Shown here: positions 36,572 through 45,210 of the stretch, one piece after another | How positions within the stretch are numbered: position 1 is the stretch's first letter | Layout: every line of letters starts with the position of its first letter | Source of the DNA: Nioella halotolerans | GTDB lineage: Bacteria > Pseudomonadota > Alphaproteobacteria > Rhodobacterales > Rhodobacteraceae | Assembly (NCBI GenBank): GCA_003428585.1 | Contig: QVQC01000063.1 | Location: 1 to 54,570 of the forward strand | DNA: 54,570 nt | Direction: 5' to 3' | Notes under the pieces: model-generated | Told to the model about the DNA's origin: nothing | Seen by the model: the letters and a program-made list of their open reading frames with translations, nothing else | Databases searched by the model: none | Position numbers and translations under genes: made by a program

Positions 36572-36707
36572 GCCCGGCCCTTCCCTGTCACCGCCGCGTC
36601 ACCGGCCTGCCCCATGCAAGCGTTGCGCACGAGAAAAGGCAAGCACGGCTTGCATCACGCCTGCGTGCGCTACATCAAGTCTAAACACGCCTTCAAGGAG
36701 CCGAACC

Positions 36708-37211
36708 ATGCCCGACAGCCAGTTGCGACAGGATTTCATCGAGGGCATGAGCCGCGCCGCCGCGTCCGTCAGCGTGGTGACGACAGATGGCCCCGCCGGT
36801 CGCCACGGCATCACCGTCAGCGCGATGACCTCGGTTTCCGCGGATGGCGAGGCGCCCACGATGCTGGTCTGCCTCAACGCCGCCGCGTCCGTTCTGCCGC
36901 CGCTTCTGGAAAACGGGTGTTTCTGCATCAACGTGCTCGGCAGCGACCAGCAGGCGGTCGCCGACATCTTCGCCGGCCGCGTGGACGCGCCGGGCGGCGA
37001 CCGGTTCGCGGCGGGGCGATTCACCCCCGGGCCGACCGGTGCGCCGGTCTTGCAGGGCGCGCTTGTCGCGTTCGATTGCGAACTGGTCTCGGCCGAGAAG
37101 ATCGACACCCACCACGTCTGTATCGGCGCGGTGCGCGGCGTGGACGTGGCGCCGGAAGGCGCGCCATTGCTCTACGGCATGCGCAGCTACCTGCGCGCGG
37201 CGAAGCCCTGA
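36708..37211 (+). CDS. Flavin reductase family protein
   Basis: A 167-residue FMN-binding split-barrel protein of the flavin reductase-like domain family. It starts FIEGMSRAAASVSVVTTDGPAGRHGITVSA, has SVSADGEAPTMLVCLN and CFCINVLGSDQQAVADIFAG, which line the FMN site, and closes with HHVCIGAVRGV. Such proteins supply reduced FMN to two-component monooxygenases. No partner oxygenase is adjacent. The Rieske oxygenase at 2214 uses a different kind of reductase, so I do not link them. GGAG lies nine bases upstream of the ATG. Confidence 0.9.
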   Translation: MPDSQLRQDFIEGMSRAAASVSVVTTDGPAGRHGITVSAMTSVSADGEAPTMLVCLNAAASVLPPLLENGCFCINVLGSDQQAVADIFAGRVDAPGGDRFAAGRFTPGPTGAPVLQGALVAFDCELVSAEKIDTHHVCIGAVRGVDVAPEGAPLLYGMRSYLRAAKP

Positions 37212-37286
37212 GCGCGCGGGCTGGACTTCGCGCCGCGTCTTTGATTGATGCGGGGGTACCCTGCCCCGCAACCCCGTAGGCCCCGC

Positions 37287-38096
37287 ATGTCCGACGATCC
37301 GGTTCACGACCCCCATGGCGGCATGCCGCGCCTTCTGGCCATCATGCGCCGCCTGCGCGACCCGGACACCGGCTGCCCGTGGGACGTGGCGCAGGATTTC
37401 GCCAGCATCGCCCCCTACACGATCGAGGAAGCCTACGAGGTGGCCGACGCGATCGAGCGCGAGGCGTGGGACGAGTTGAAGGGAGAGCTTGGCGATTTGC
37501 TGTTCCAGTCGGTCTTCCACGCCCAGATGGCCGCCGAGAAGGGGATGTTCACCTTCGACGAGGTGGCCGACACGATGTCGGACAAGATGGTGGCGCGCCA
37601 TCCGCATGTCTTCGGCGAAGAAAGCCGCGACAAGAGCGCCGTGCAGCAGACCCGCGACTGGGAGGCGATCAAGGCCGCTGAACGCGCGGCGAAGGCGCGC
37701 GGCGGGGTGCTCGACGACGTTGCGCTCGGCCTGCCGGCACTGATGCGCGCGGTCAAGCTGCAAAAGCGCGCCGCGCGGGTCGGTTTCGACTGGCCCGAGA
37801 TCGGGCAGGTCGTGGACAAGATCGCCGAGGAAGCCCGCGAACTGGCCGAGGCGAGGGACAGCCTGCCGCAGGACAAGATCGCCGAGGAAATGGGCGATCT
37901 CCTGTTCGTCATGGCCAACCTCGCCCGGCACCTCGACGTGGACCCGGAGGCCGCCCTGCGCGCGGCGAACGCGAAGTTCACCCGCCGTTTCCACCATATC
38001 GAGGCGGAACTTTCCCAGCGCGGCAAGGCCCCCGCCGATAGCGACCTTGCCGAGATGGACGCGCTGTGGACCGACGCCAAGGCGCGTGGGCTCTGA
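37287..38096 (+). CDS. mazG: Nucleoside triphosphate pyrophosphohydrolase
   Basis: A 269-residue all-alpha NTP pyrophosphatase with two MazG domains. The first (about 10-130) shows CPWDVAQDFASIAPYTIEEAYEVADAIE and ELKGELGDLLFQSVFHA, containing the E-x2-E...E-x2-D metal-binding pattern. The second (about 150-260) repeats it as KIAEEARELAEA and EEMGDLLFVMANLARHL. It hydrolyses NTPs, probably clearing damaged or excess nucleotides, and in E. coli lowers ppGpp. The start is the ATG at 37287, 75 bp after the flavin reductase gene. Confidence 0.95.
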   Translation: MSDDPVHDPHGGMPRLLAIMRRLRDPDTGCPWDVAQDFASIAPYTIEEAYEVADAIEREAWDELKGELGDLLFQSVFHAQMAAEKGMFTFDEVADTMSDKMVARHPHVFGEESRDKSAVQQTRDWEAIKAAERAAKARGGVLDDVALGLPALMRAVKLQKRAARVGFDWPEIGQVVDKIAEEARELAEARDSLPQDKIAEEMGDLLFVMANLARHLDVDPEAALRAANAKFTRRFHHIEAELSQRGKAPADSDLAEMDALWTDAKARGL

Positions 38097-38159
38097 CGGG
38101 CGGTTCCGCGTCGTCCTCGCCGCGCAGGGGCGCACGGCGCGGCGCAAGCGGGACCGCGC

Positions 38160-38846
38160 CTATTGCCCGATCTCGTAGGTGATCGAGACCTGCGCGCTCA
38201 CGTTCACCTGTCCCTCGGCCACCGGGACGGGCATCGCGGCGACCGCCATCCTTTCGGAACGCGGCGCCGGCGCCCCGCCGCCGCCGCCTTCCGCGATGGA
38301 GCGGATCCCGAGGATCTCCACCCCCGCCGCGTCGGCGTAGAGCGCGGCGCGCGCCTGCGCATCGGCGACCGCGGCGCGGCGCGCTTCCTCCTCCACCGGG
38401 CCGGGCTCCGCGAGGCCGAAGCGCAGCCCCCCGAACTCGTTGGCCCCGGCGCCCGTCACCGCATCGAGCACCGCGCCAAGCCGGTCGAGGTCGCGCACCG
38501 CGATACTGAGGCTGTTGGTCACGGCATAGCCCGCGATCTCCGCCGGGTCGCCGCTGTCATGGCCGCGCCCTGACCACAACGGGTCGATCGAGAAGCGCGT
38601 GGTCTGCATGTCCTCGGCCGCGACCCCCGCCGCCGCGAGCGCCTCGAACACACGGGTCAGCTGGCCGCTATTCTGGCCGAGCGCCGCCGCGGCACTCTGC
38701 CCTTGCGTCACCACGCCCAGCGATAACGTTGCCATGTCGGGCGTCGCCGCCACCTCGCCCCGCCCCGTCAGGGTCATGGTGGCTGGGTCTTCGGCCCAGG
38801 CCGGACCGGCAAGAAAAAGCGCAAGCGCCAGAAGGTGGCTCTTCAT
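38160..38846 (-). CDS. SIMPL-domain (DUF541) exported protein
   Basis: A 228-residue periplasmic protein. The signal peptide MKSHLLALALFLAGPAWAE ends near residue 19. The SIMPL domain begins ATMTLTGRGEVAATPDMATLSLGVVTQG, contains DMQTTRFSIDPLW and YAVTNSLSIAVRDLDRLGAVLDAV, and ends VSAQVSITYEIG. Family members are exported proteins of unclear role; some bind outer-membrane or stress-related partners. It converges on mazG (63-bp gap) and is divergent from the large GspL/GspC-like gene. Confidence 0.9.
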   Translation of the reverse strand: MKSHLLALALFLAGPAWAEDPATMTLTGRGEVAATPDMATLSLGVVTQGQSAAAALGQNSGQLTRVFEALAAAGVAAEDMQTTRFSIDPLWSGRGHDSGDPAEIAGYAVTNSLSIAVRDLDRLGAVLDAVTGAGANEFGGLRFGLAEPGPVEEEARRAAVADAQARAALYADAAGVEILGIRSIAEGGGGGAPAPRSERMAVAAMPVPVAEGQVNVSAQVSITYEIGQ

Positions 38847-39012
38847 TCCTCAACTTTCCTTTGATCTTGTCCGCGAACACCTTAGGATGATTTCCGCCCA
38901 CCCGCGAGCGCGGTATCTGGTTCTGGTTTTTGTTGGCGGGTTTCTGCTATATCCAGCAGGGCGCAAGCAGGGGCCCGGAGGATCGACGGCCCCGCATCGG
39001 CAGAGGATCTCG

Positions 39013-42000
39013 ATGGCACCACAATTCGCGCTGTTCCTGTCGCCCGAGGGAATTGCCCTTGCGCATCGCCAGACCGCTGGGCATTGGGCCGTGCTCGGGG
39101 ATACGCCGATCGACGTGCCCGATCTTGGCGCGGCGCTTGTCGTGTTGCGCAAACTGGCCGAGGCGCGCGTCGGCAAGGGGTTCGAAACGCTGATCATCCT
39201 GCCCGACGATCAGGTGCTTTATACCTCGCTGACCGCGCCCGGCCCCGACGAGGACACCCGTCTTGACCAGATCCGCAACGGGCTGGAGGGCCTGACGCCT
39301 TACGCGGTGGACGAGCTTGTCTTCGATTGGGCCGACATCGACGAGGGCCGGGTCAAGCTTGCCGTCGTGGCGAAAGAAACGCTGGACGAGGCGCGAGAGT
39401 TCGCCGAGCAACACGGCTTCCCCCCCGCCGGTTTCGGTGCGCGGCCGCTGGACAATCGCTTTCCCGGCATCGCCCATTTCGACCGGACACCCGACTGGAT
39501 CGCCGAAACCCCCGATATCGAGTTCGGGCGCGACACGTGGCAAACGGAACAGGCCACGGCCCAATCGTCACGGCATACGCAGGAGGCGCCCGAGCCGGAA
39601 GCTGCCGCGCCCGCCCCCGACGGCCCGCTTGAGTTTGGCGGGCAAGACACGCCCGGCGACGCGCCACCGACAGAGACCGCGGCATCGGATGCACCGCAGG
39701 CCCCCGACACGGGCAACACCGCGGCCGCAACGACCACGGAGCCACAAGCGTCCCCAGCGGGCGAGGCGGACCCGCGGGATACGTCGTCACAGGACGCCGA
39801 CCCACAAGGCGCCGCGCCCCCCGCTGAAAGCGACGACAGCGCGCCGCGCAAGGCGACCGCGGAGGCAGAGGCGGAGCCGGAGGCAGAGGCGGAGGCAGAG
39901 GCGGAGCCCCCCGCCACGCGCCGCCGCCTGACCCTCACCGCCGAGGACATCGCGCGCCCTTCGGACGGTGCGGACGCGGCGGCGCAAGCGCCCGCCGACA
40001 CAGCCGACCCGCCGCATGACCCGGAACAGCCTGACTCGACGGATGATCCGCCGTCCGAGGCGCCGCTCAAGCTGCCCGTCGGGTTCGGGGCCAATCGCCG
40101 GCGCATCGCGCCCGAGGCGGCGGGCACGATGCTGCGCAGTCGGAAAACGCGCTTCGGGCCAGCGGCGTCAGAAGAGCCCAAGCCAGACACCCCGGACCTG
40201 CCGCGCAAGAAAACGCCCGGCGCGTCCGACCGCGCGGAGCCGATCCTTGGCCGCACAACCGGCGACGCGGATGCGAAGCAGGATCCGCCAGTCAGCCCGC
40301 AAACACCGGAAAAGCCGGCAAAAAAGGGCAAGGCGGCCGGGCGCGGCAAACCGGCGAAGGCGAAGCCCGCCGCCCCTGCGGACACCAAGGCCGACGCCCC
40401 TGCAGATACGCCGGAACGCCCGCCCGGCGTGGGCCCGCAGCCAGAATTGCCGCCGCTGGCGCGCGTGAAATCAAAGATCGAGGCACAGAAAGCCACCGGG
40501 GCGCCGCGCCCCAACCCGTTCGATGGGCCGCCGGACGCCGCAAAGCCATCCTTGCGCGACCGCGTGGCGGGGATCGGGCGCAAGATGTCGGGGGACGAAT
40601 CCGGGCTTTCTCGGCGCGGCTCCGGCCTTGGCGAAAAGCTGCGCAGCCTGCCCCGCAAGACGGACGAGGCACCCAAGCGCGAAGCGGACCAATCGCCGGA
40701 CGCGGAACCAGTCGGCCCCGAGGACGCTGCGACGCCCGCGCGAAAGCGCGGGAAAGCCGCCGGGGCAAGCGCCGCACAGGGGGCCGCCGCCATCGCACCG
40801 CCCCCGGCCGAAACCGCGCGCAAACCCTTTGCGCCGCCACAGCGCACCGGGCAAGGGCCTGCGATCGACGATGCCGATGCCCCGATCATGGGCGGGCTTC
40901 TGGCGCGCGGCAGCATCGCCTCGCAGCGCGGCCCGTCGCTGCGCGGCGGCCTGATCCTGACGCTGGTCCTGCTGGCGGTTCTGGCGCTGTTGGGGCTCTG
41001 GGCCGCTGTATACCTGCCGGAAACCGCGCTCGGCCGCTGGATGGGGCTGGGCGACGAGGATGAGGCCGTCATCATCGTCGAAACCGACCCGGCGGAACTC
41101 GACCAGCCGTCGCTGGACGGCGACACCCCCGCGATCGAAGATGCACCGCCACCGCTTGCCGCGCTTCCCCCGGACGACGCCACGCCGGAGGCCGCGACCA
41201 CCCCGCCGCAAGCGCCCGAGCTTCTGCCCGATATCGACGCCGAGGATCTGGACCTTGGCCCGGCACCTGTCGACTCGCCGGTGATCGACCCCGAAACGGT
41301 CCTGCCATCGGAAGAAGAGAACGCGAATTTCTACGCCCGCACCGGGATCTGGCAGCGCCCCCCGGTCATCACGCAGCCCGATCCCGACACGCGCCTTGAA
41401 GAGGTGATCTTCGTCGGACTCGACCCGGTCATCATCAGCTTCGACGCCTACGCGCTGCCCGAACCGGACTTCACACCAGCGGCGGACCTGCCCCGGCGGC
41501 AGTCGAACCCGCTATCGCCCGAGACCGAGCTCGCGCTTGGCGAGGACGGGCTGGTCGAGCCATCCGAGGAGGGCACGCTCAATCCCGACGGCATTCTTGT
41601 CTATGCCGGGTCGCCGTCCGTCCTGCCGCAACTGCGCCCCGAAGACGCGCCTGCCGTTCTTGCCGCCGCCGAAGCCGAGGCGGAGGCCGAGGCGACCGCC
41701 AACGAGACCGGCGGCGTCCCCCCGGGCGCGGTCGATACCGCGCTGTTGCGGGCGGTGCGCCCCGAAACCCGGCCCGAGGATCTGCAGGAACAACGCGAGC
41801 GCGCCGTGCTTGGCGGCATTACCTATGACGAACTGGCCGCGATCCGGCCCGAAGAACGCCCGCAATCGCTGCAGGAAGCCGCCGCCGCAGTGGCCGAGGC
41901 AAATGCCCAAGCCGGCGATATCGTCGACGCGAGCGAGCTGGCCGTCGCCGTGTCCTACGTGCCGCCACCCCGGCCCGGTAATATCGACGACCTTGTCGAA

Positions 42001-42327
42001 GAAGCCCGCGCCGCGGGCAACACCGCCAACGACCCGCCGGCAGCCCCCAACCGGTCCGACACGGTCGAACCCGAGATCCCCAGTTCCGCCTCGGTCACGC
42101 GCGCCGCCACCGAGGAGAACGCGATAAACCTGCGCAACGTGAACCTGATCGGCGTCAGCGGCACCTCGTCACAGCGCCGCGCGCTGGTACGCCTGCCCTC
42201 GGGGCGCTTCGTGACAGTGGAGGTGGGCGACCGGCTCGATGGCGGGCAGGTCGCGGCGATCGGCGAAAGCTCGCTGCAATATGTCAAGCGCGGGCGCACC
42301 ATCACGCTGGACGTGCCGACCGGCTGA
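39013..42327 (+). CDS. Giant GspL/PilM-like and GspC/PilP-like single-span protein
   Basis: A 1104-residue protein not assigned to a named family. Residues about 1-165 read like the actin-fold cytoplasmic domain of GspL/PilM: FALFLSPEGIALAHRQ, LIILPDDQVLYTSL, then IRNGLEGLTPYAVDELVFDW and LAVVAKETLDEAREF. Residues about 170-640 are low-complexity, Ala/Pro/Asp/Glu-rich with a basic second half, including an EAEAEPEAEAEAEAE tract near 285. One membrane helix is at about 647-668 (ILTLVLLAVLALLGLWAAVYL). A second acidic, Pro-rich stretch (about 680-1035) includes RPETRPEDL and RPEERPQSL repeats near 916-950. The last 65 residues (RALVRLPSGRFVTVEVGDRL...VKRGRTITL) resemble the GspC homology-region or PilP fold. 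ATG at 39013 follows AGAGGA. Confidence 0.72.
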   Translation: MAPQFALFLSPEGIALAHRQTAGHWAVLGDTPIDVPDLGAALVVLRKLAEARVGKGFETLIILPDDQVLYTSLTAPGPDEDTRLDQIRNGLEGLTPYAVDELVFDWADIDEGRVKLAVVAKETLDEAREFAEQHGFPPAGFGARPLDNRFPGIAHFDRTPDWIAETPDIEFGRDTWQTEQATAQSSRHTQEAPEPEAAAPAPDGPLEFGGQDTPGDAPPTETAASDAPQAPDTGNTAAATTTEPQASPAGEADPRDTSSQDADPQGAAPPAESDDSAPRKATAEAEAEPEAEAEAEAEPPATRRRLTLTAEDIARPSDGADAAAQAPADTADPPHDPEQPDSTDDPPSEAPLKLPVGFGANRRRIAPEAAGTMLRSRKTRFGPAASEEPKPDTPDLPRKKTPGASDRAEPILGRTTGDADAKQDPPVSPQTPEKPAKKGKAAGRGKPAKAKPAAPADTKADAPADTPERPPGVGPQPELPPLARVKSKIEAQKATGAPRPNPFDGPPDAAKPSLRDRVAGIGRKMSGDESGLSRRGSGLGEKLRSLPRKTDEAPKREADQSPDAEPVGPEDAATPARKRGKAAGASAAQGAAAIAPPPAETARKPFAPPQRTGQGPAIDDADAPIMGGLLARGSIASQRGPSLRGGLILTLVLLAVLALLGLWAAVYLPETALGRWMGLGDEDEAVIIVETDPAELDQPSLDGDTPAIEDAPPPLAALPPDDATPEAATTPPQAPELLPDIDAEDLDLGPAPVDSPVIDPETVLPSEEENANFYARTGIWQRPPVITQPDPDTRLEEVIFVGLDPVIISFDAYALPEPDFTPAADLPRRQSNPLSPETELALGEDGLVEPSEEGTLNPDGILVYAGSPSVLPQLRPEDAPAVLAAAEAEAEAEATANETGGVPPGAVDTALLRAVRPETRPEDLQEQRERAVLGGITYDELAAIRPEERPQSLQEAAAAVAEANAQAGDIVDASELAVAVSYVPPPRPGNIDDLVEEARAAGNTANDPPAAPNRSDTVEPEIPSSASVTRAATEENAINLRNVNLIGVSGTSSQRRALVRLPSGRFVTVEVGDRLDGGQVAAIGESSLQYVKRGRTITLDVPTG

Positions 42328-42363
42328 CCGGGGCCGCCCGCCCCGCCATCCACGGGGCGAATC

Positions 42364-42391
42364 GCTCACAACAGGAAGCTCACAACAGGAA
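42364..42391. repeat. Tandem 14-bp duplication at the 3' end of mgtE
   Basis: GCTCACAACAGGAA occurs twice in tandem (42364-42377 and 42378-42391). On the minus strand the first-read copy encodes the last residues FLL and the stop of mgtE, and the second copy falls just after the stop. It looks like a recent slippage duplication without coding effect. Confidence 0.8.
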
Positions 42392-43768
42392 GACCGAGGC
42401 GAGGCCCAGAAAGGCGAAGAAGCCGATCACATCGGTCACCGTTGTCACCAACACGCCCGAGGCGAGTGCCGGATCAAGCCGCAGCCGCTCAAGCAACAGG
42501 GGGACCAGCGTCCCCGCCATGGCCGCGACGAACAGATTGATGATCAGCGCCGAGCCGATCACCAGCCCGATCCCGACCGATCCGAAGATGATCCCGGTCG
42601 CGATCCCCAGCGGCGCCGCCAGCGACAGCCCGTTCATCAGGCCGACCCCGCCCTCGCGGACAATGAAACGCCAGGTGTTGTTGCGCGTCAGGTCACGGGT
42701 GGCGATGGCGCGCACCGCCACCGTCAGCGACTGGATGCCGGCATTGCCGCCCATCGAGGCGACGATCGGCATGAGGATCGCCAGCGCCACAAGCGCCGCG
42801 ATGGTTTCCTCGAACTGCGCGATGACCAGCGCTGCCAGCGCCGCGGTGCCAAGGTTGACCACCAGCCACGGCACGCGGCGGCGGGTGGTTTCCATCAAGC
42901 TGTCCGACAGGCTCGATTCGTCGTTGACCCCGGCAAGGCGCAGGATATCTTCCTCGGCCTCGTCTTCCAGCACGATCATCGCGTCGTCGATGGTGATGAC
43001 CCCCACCAACCGCCCGTCGCCATCCACCACCGGGACGGAAATCAGGTGATACTGGTTGAACGCGTAGGCAACCTCGCCTTCGGGCTGATCGGCGGGGATC
43101 GTCATGAAGACATCCTCCACGATGTCCTTCAGCGCCACGTGACGCTGCGCCGACAGAAGCCGCCCGAGCGTGACATTGCCCACCGGTTTCATGCGCGGAT
43201 CCACAAGGATGACGTGGTAGAACTGGTCCGGCAGGTCCGTGGTCTGGGCGCGCAGGTAGTCGATGGTGTCGCCCACCGTCCAGAATTCCGGCACCCGCAC
43301 GACCTCGCGCTGCATCAGGCGGCCGGCGGACTCCTCTGGATAATTAAGCGCGTCTTGCACCGCGGCACGGTCAGCCGCATCCAGAATGCCGAGGATCGAG
43401 GCCTTCCGATCCTCCTCCAGATCCTCCAGCAGGTCGACGACATCGTCGCTTTCCAGATCGCGCACCGCTTCGGCCAGCACCGGGGCCGGTAGCAGGTCGA
43501 TCACGTCCGCGCGGACGCCCTCTTCCAGTTCCGACAGGACCTCGCCGTCGATCCCCTCGCTCCAGACCAGCAGAAGCGCGCCGCGTTCGCCGTGCGACAA
43601 CTGTTCAAGAAGGTCTGCGATATCGGCCGGGTGCAGGGGGGCGAACAAGTCCGCGATGCGGTCGCGGTCGCGCGCTTCCACCGCCTCGACGACGCGGTCG
43701 TGAAGCGTGGAATCCAGCGCGTAGGCGTCCTCCTGCGCCTCGGGTCTCTGCACCTCGTCGACTGCCAT
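42380..43768 (-). CDS. mgtE: Magnesium transporter MgtE
   Basis: A 462-residue Mg2+ channel. The cytosolic N-domain (about 1-135; superhelical, with repeated DIADLLEQLSHGERGALLL-like units) is followed by a tandem CBS pair (about 140-260), containing VGVITIDDAMIVLEDEAEEDILRLAGV. The C-terminal membrane part (about 285-462) has about five helices with VNLGTAALAALVIAQFEETIAALVALA and MGGNAGIQSLTVAVRAIA, the selectivity region. Acidic residues of the N and CBS domains sense cytosolic Mg2+ and close the pore. A GGGGGCAG sequence precedes the ATG. It converges on the giant gene and diverges from guaD; the 97-bp leader seems too short for an M-box riboswitch. Confidence 0.96.
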   Translation of the reverse strand: MAVDEVQRPEAQEDAYALDSTLHDRVVEAVEARDRDRIADLFAPLHPADIADLLEQLSHGERGALLLVWSEGIDGEVLSELEEGVRADVIDLLPAPVLAEAVRDLESDDVVDLLEDLEEDRKASILGILDAADRAAVQDALNYPEESAGRLMQREVVRVPEFWTVGDTIDYLRAQTTDLPDQFYHVILVDPRMKPVGNVTLGRLLSAQRHVALKDIVEDVFMTIPADQPEGEVAYAFNQYHLISVPVVDGDGRLVGVITIDDAMIVLEDEAEEDILRLAGVNDESSLSDSLMETTRRRVPWLVVNLGTAALAALVIAQFEETIAALVALAILMPIVASMGGNAGIQSLTVAVRAIATRDLTRNNTWRFIVREGGVGLMNGLSLAAPLGIATGIIFGSVGIGLVIGSALIINLFVAAMAGTLVPLLLERLRLDPALASGVLVTTVTDVIGFFAFLGLASVFLL

Positions 43769-43865
43769 CTGCCCCCGCCTTGAAAGTGTTTACCGCTTTT
43801 CGCGATACCGTAGCCTGACTGCGTCAGATAAGACAGGGCGCGGCAGGGCGAAAGGACAGAAACGC

Positions 43866-45146
43866 ATGGTCGACAAATTGCTGCTTGGTCAGGTGCTGCG
43901 ATTCGAGGGCGACCCTTTCGTGGACGGCCCCGGCGCGGCCCGCCACGACGCGCGCGGAGGCGTGCTGGTCCGCGCCGGGCGCATCGCGGCGGTGGGCACG
44001 GCCGACGACCTGCGCCGCGCCCATCCCGACGCAAAGCCGGTCGACCACGGCCAGGGCCTGATCCTGCCCGGCTTCATCGACGCCCACGCCCATTACCCGC
44101 AGACCGCGATCATCGCCTCCTGGGGCAAACGCCTGATCGACTGGCTGAACACCTATACCTTCCCCGAGGAAACACGCTTTGACGACCCTGCCTACGCGGC
44201 CGAGATCGCCACGCGCTATTTCGACCTCGTGCTTGCCAACGGCACCACCACGGTGGCCAGCTACTGCACGATCCACCCCGAAAGCGTCGATGCCTATTTC
44301 GAAGAGGCGCGGCGGCGCGGCCTGCGCGCCCTTGCCGGCAAGACCTGCATGGACCGAAACGCGCCCGACGGGCTGCGCGATAGCGCTCAGACCGCCTATG
44401 ACGACAGCAAGGCGTTGCTGGACAAGTGGCACGGGCTCGATCGGCTATCCTACGTCATCACGCCGCGGTTCTCGCCCACCTCGACGCCGGGGCAACTGGC
44501 GGCCCTCGGCGCGCTCTGGTCCGAATATCCCGATTGCCTGATGCAGACCCATCTCAGCGAACAAAACGACGAAATCGCCTGGGTCAGGTCGCTGTTCCCG
44601 GAGGCGCGCGACTACCTCGACACCTACGAGGCGCACGGGCTTCTGGGCGAGAACGGGGTCTATGGCCACGCCATCCACCTCGAACCGCGCGAGATCGACC
44701 GGTTGCGGGAGGTCGGCGCCGCCCTCGTCCATTGCCCAACCTCCAACAGCTTCATCGGTTCGGGGCTTTTCGACATGGGGCTCGCCGGCAGCCGGATTCG
44801 GGTGGGGCTTGCCACCGATACCGGCGGCGGGTCGAGCTTTTCGATGCTGCGCACGATGGCCGCGGCCTACGAGATCGGCCAGCTTCGCGGCCGCGCCCTG
44901 CACCCGGCCGAACTCATCTGGCTGGCCACCGAGGGCTCCGCCCGCGCCCTGCGCATCGACTCCCATGTCGGCCGCCTCGCCCCGGGACTGGAAGCCGACC
45001 TTGTGGTGCTCGACCTTGCCTCGACACCTGCCATCGCGCAACGCGCTGCCCGCGCCGACACGATCTGGGAGGCGCTCTTTCCGACCATCATGATGGGCGA
45101 CGACCGCGCCATCGCCGCGACCTACTTGGCCGGGGCGCGTCACTGA
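43866..45146 (+). CDS. guaD: Guanine deaminase
   Basis: A 426-residue amidohydrolase converting guanine to xanthine. Zinc-site and family motifs are LPGFIDAHAHYPQT, TTVASYCTIHPESVDAYFEEA, the guanine-deaminase signature GKTCMDRNAPDGLRD, MQTHLSEQNDEIAWV, YGHAIHLEPREIDRL and GLATDTGGGSSFSML with the catalytic Asp. The 8-oxoguanine deaminase gene faces it tail to tail, 64 bp away. Together they would feed guanine and its oxidised form into uric acid breakdown. Confidence 0.96.
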   Translation: MVDKLLLGQVLRFEGDPFVDGPGAARHDARGGVLVRAGRIAAVGTADDLRRAHPDAKPVDHGQGLILPGFIDAHAHYPQTAIIASWGKRLIDWLNTYTFPEETRFDDPAYAAEIATRYFDLVLANGTTTVASYCTIHPESVDAYFEEARRRGLRALAGKTCMDRNAPDGLRDSAQTAYDDSKALLDKWHGLDRLSYVITPRFSPTSTPGQLAALGALWSEYPDCLMQTHLSEQNDEIAWVRSLFPEARDYLDTYEAHGLLGENGVYGHAIHLEPREIDRLREVGAALVHCPTSNSFIGSGLFDMGLAGSRIRVGLATDTGGGSSFSMLRTMAAAYEIGQLRGRALHPAELIWLATEGSARALRIDSHVGRLAPGLEADLVVLDLASTPAIAQRAARADTIWEALFPTIMMGDDRAIAATYLAGARH

Positions 45147-45210
45147 CCCCGTCTTGATGGTGAAACTCTTCGGAAAGCGACCCGGCCGCGTCCGGCCCGG
45201 CCGGGCGCCA

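Noticed and set aside
39300..41201. 633-codon Ser/Gly/Ala-rich minus-strand frame
   Set aside because: Antisense of the low-complexity part of the giant gene; repeat-like composition mirrors the other strand.
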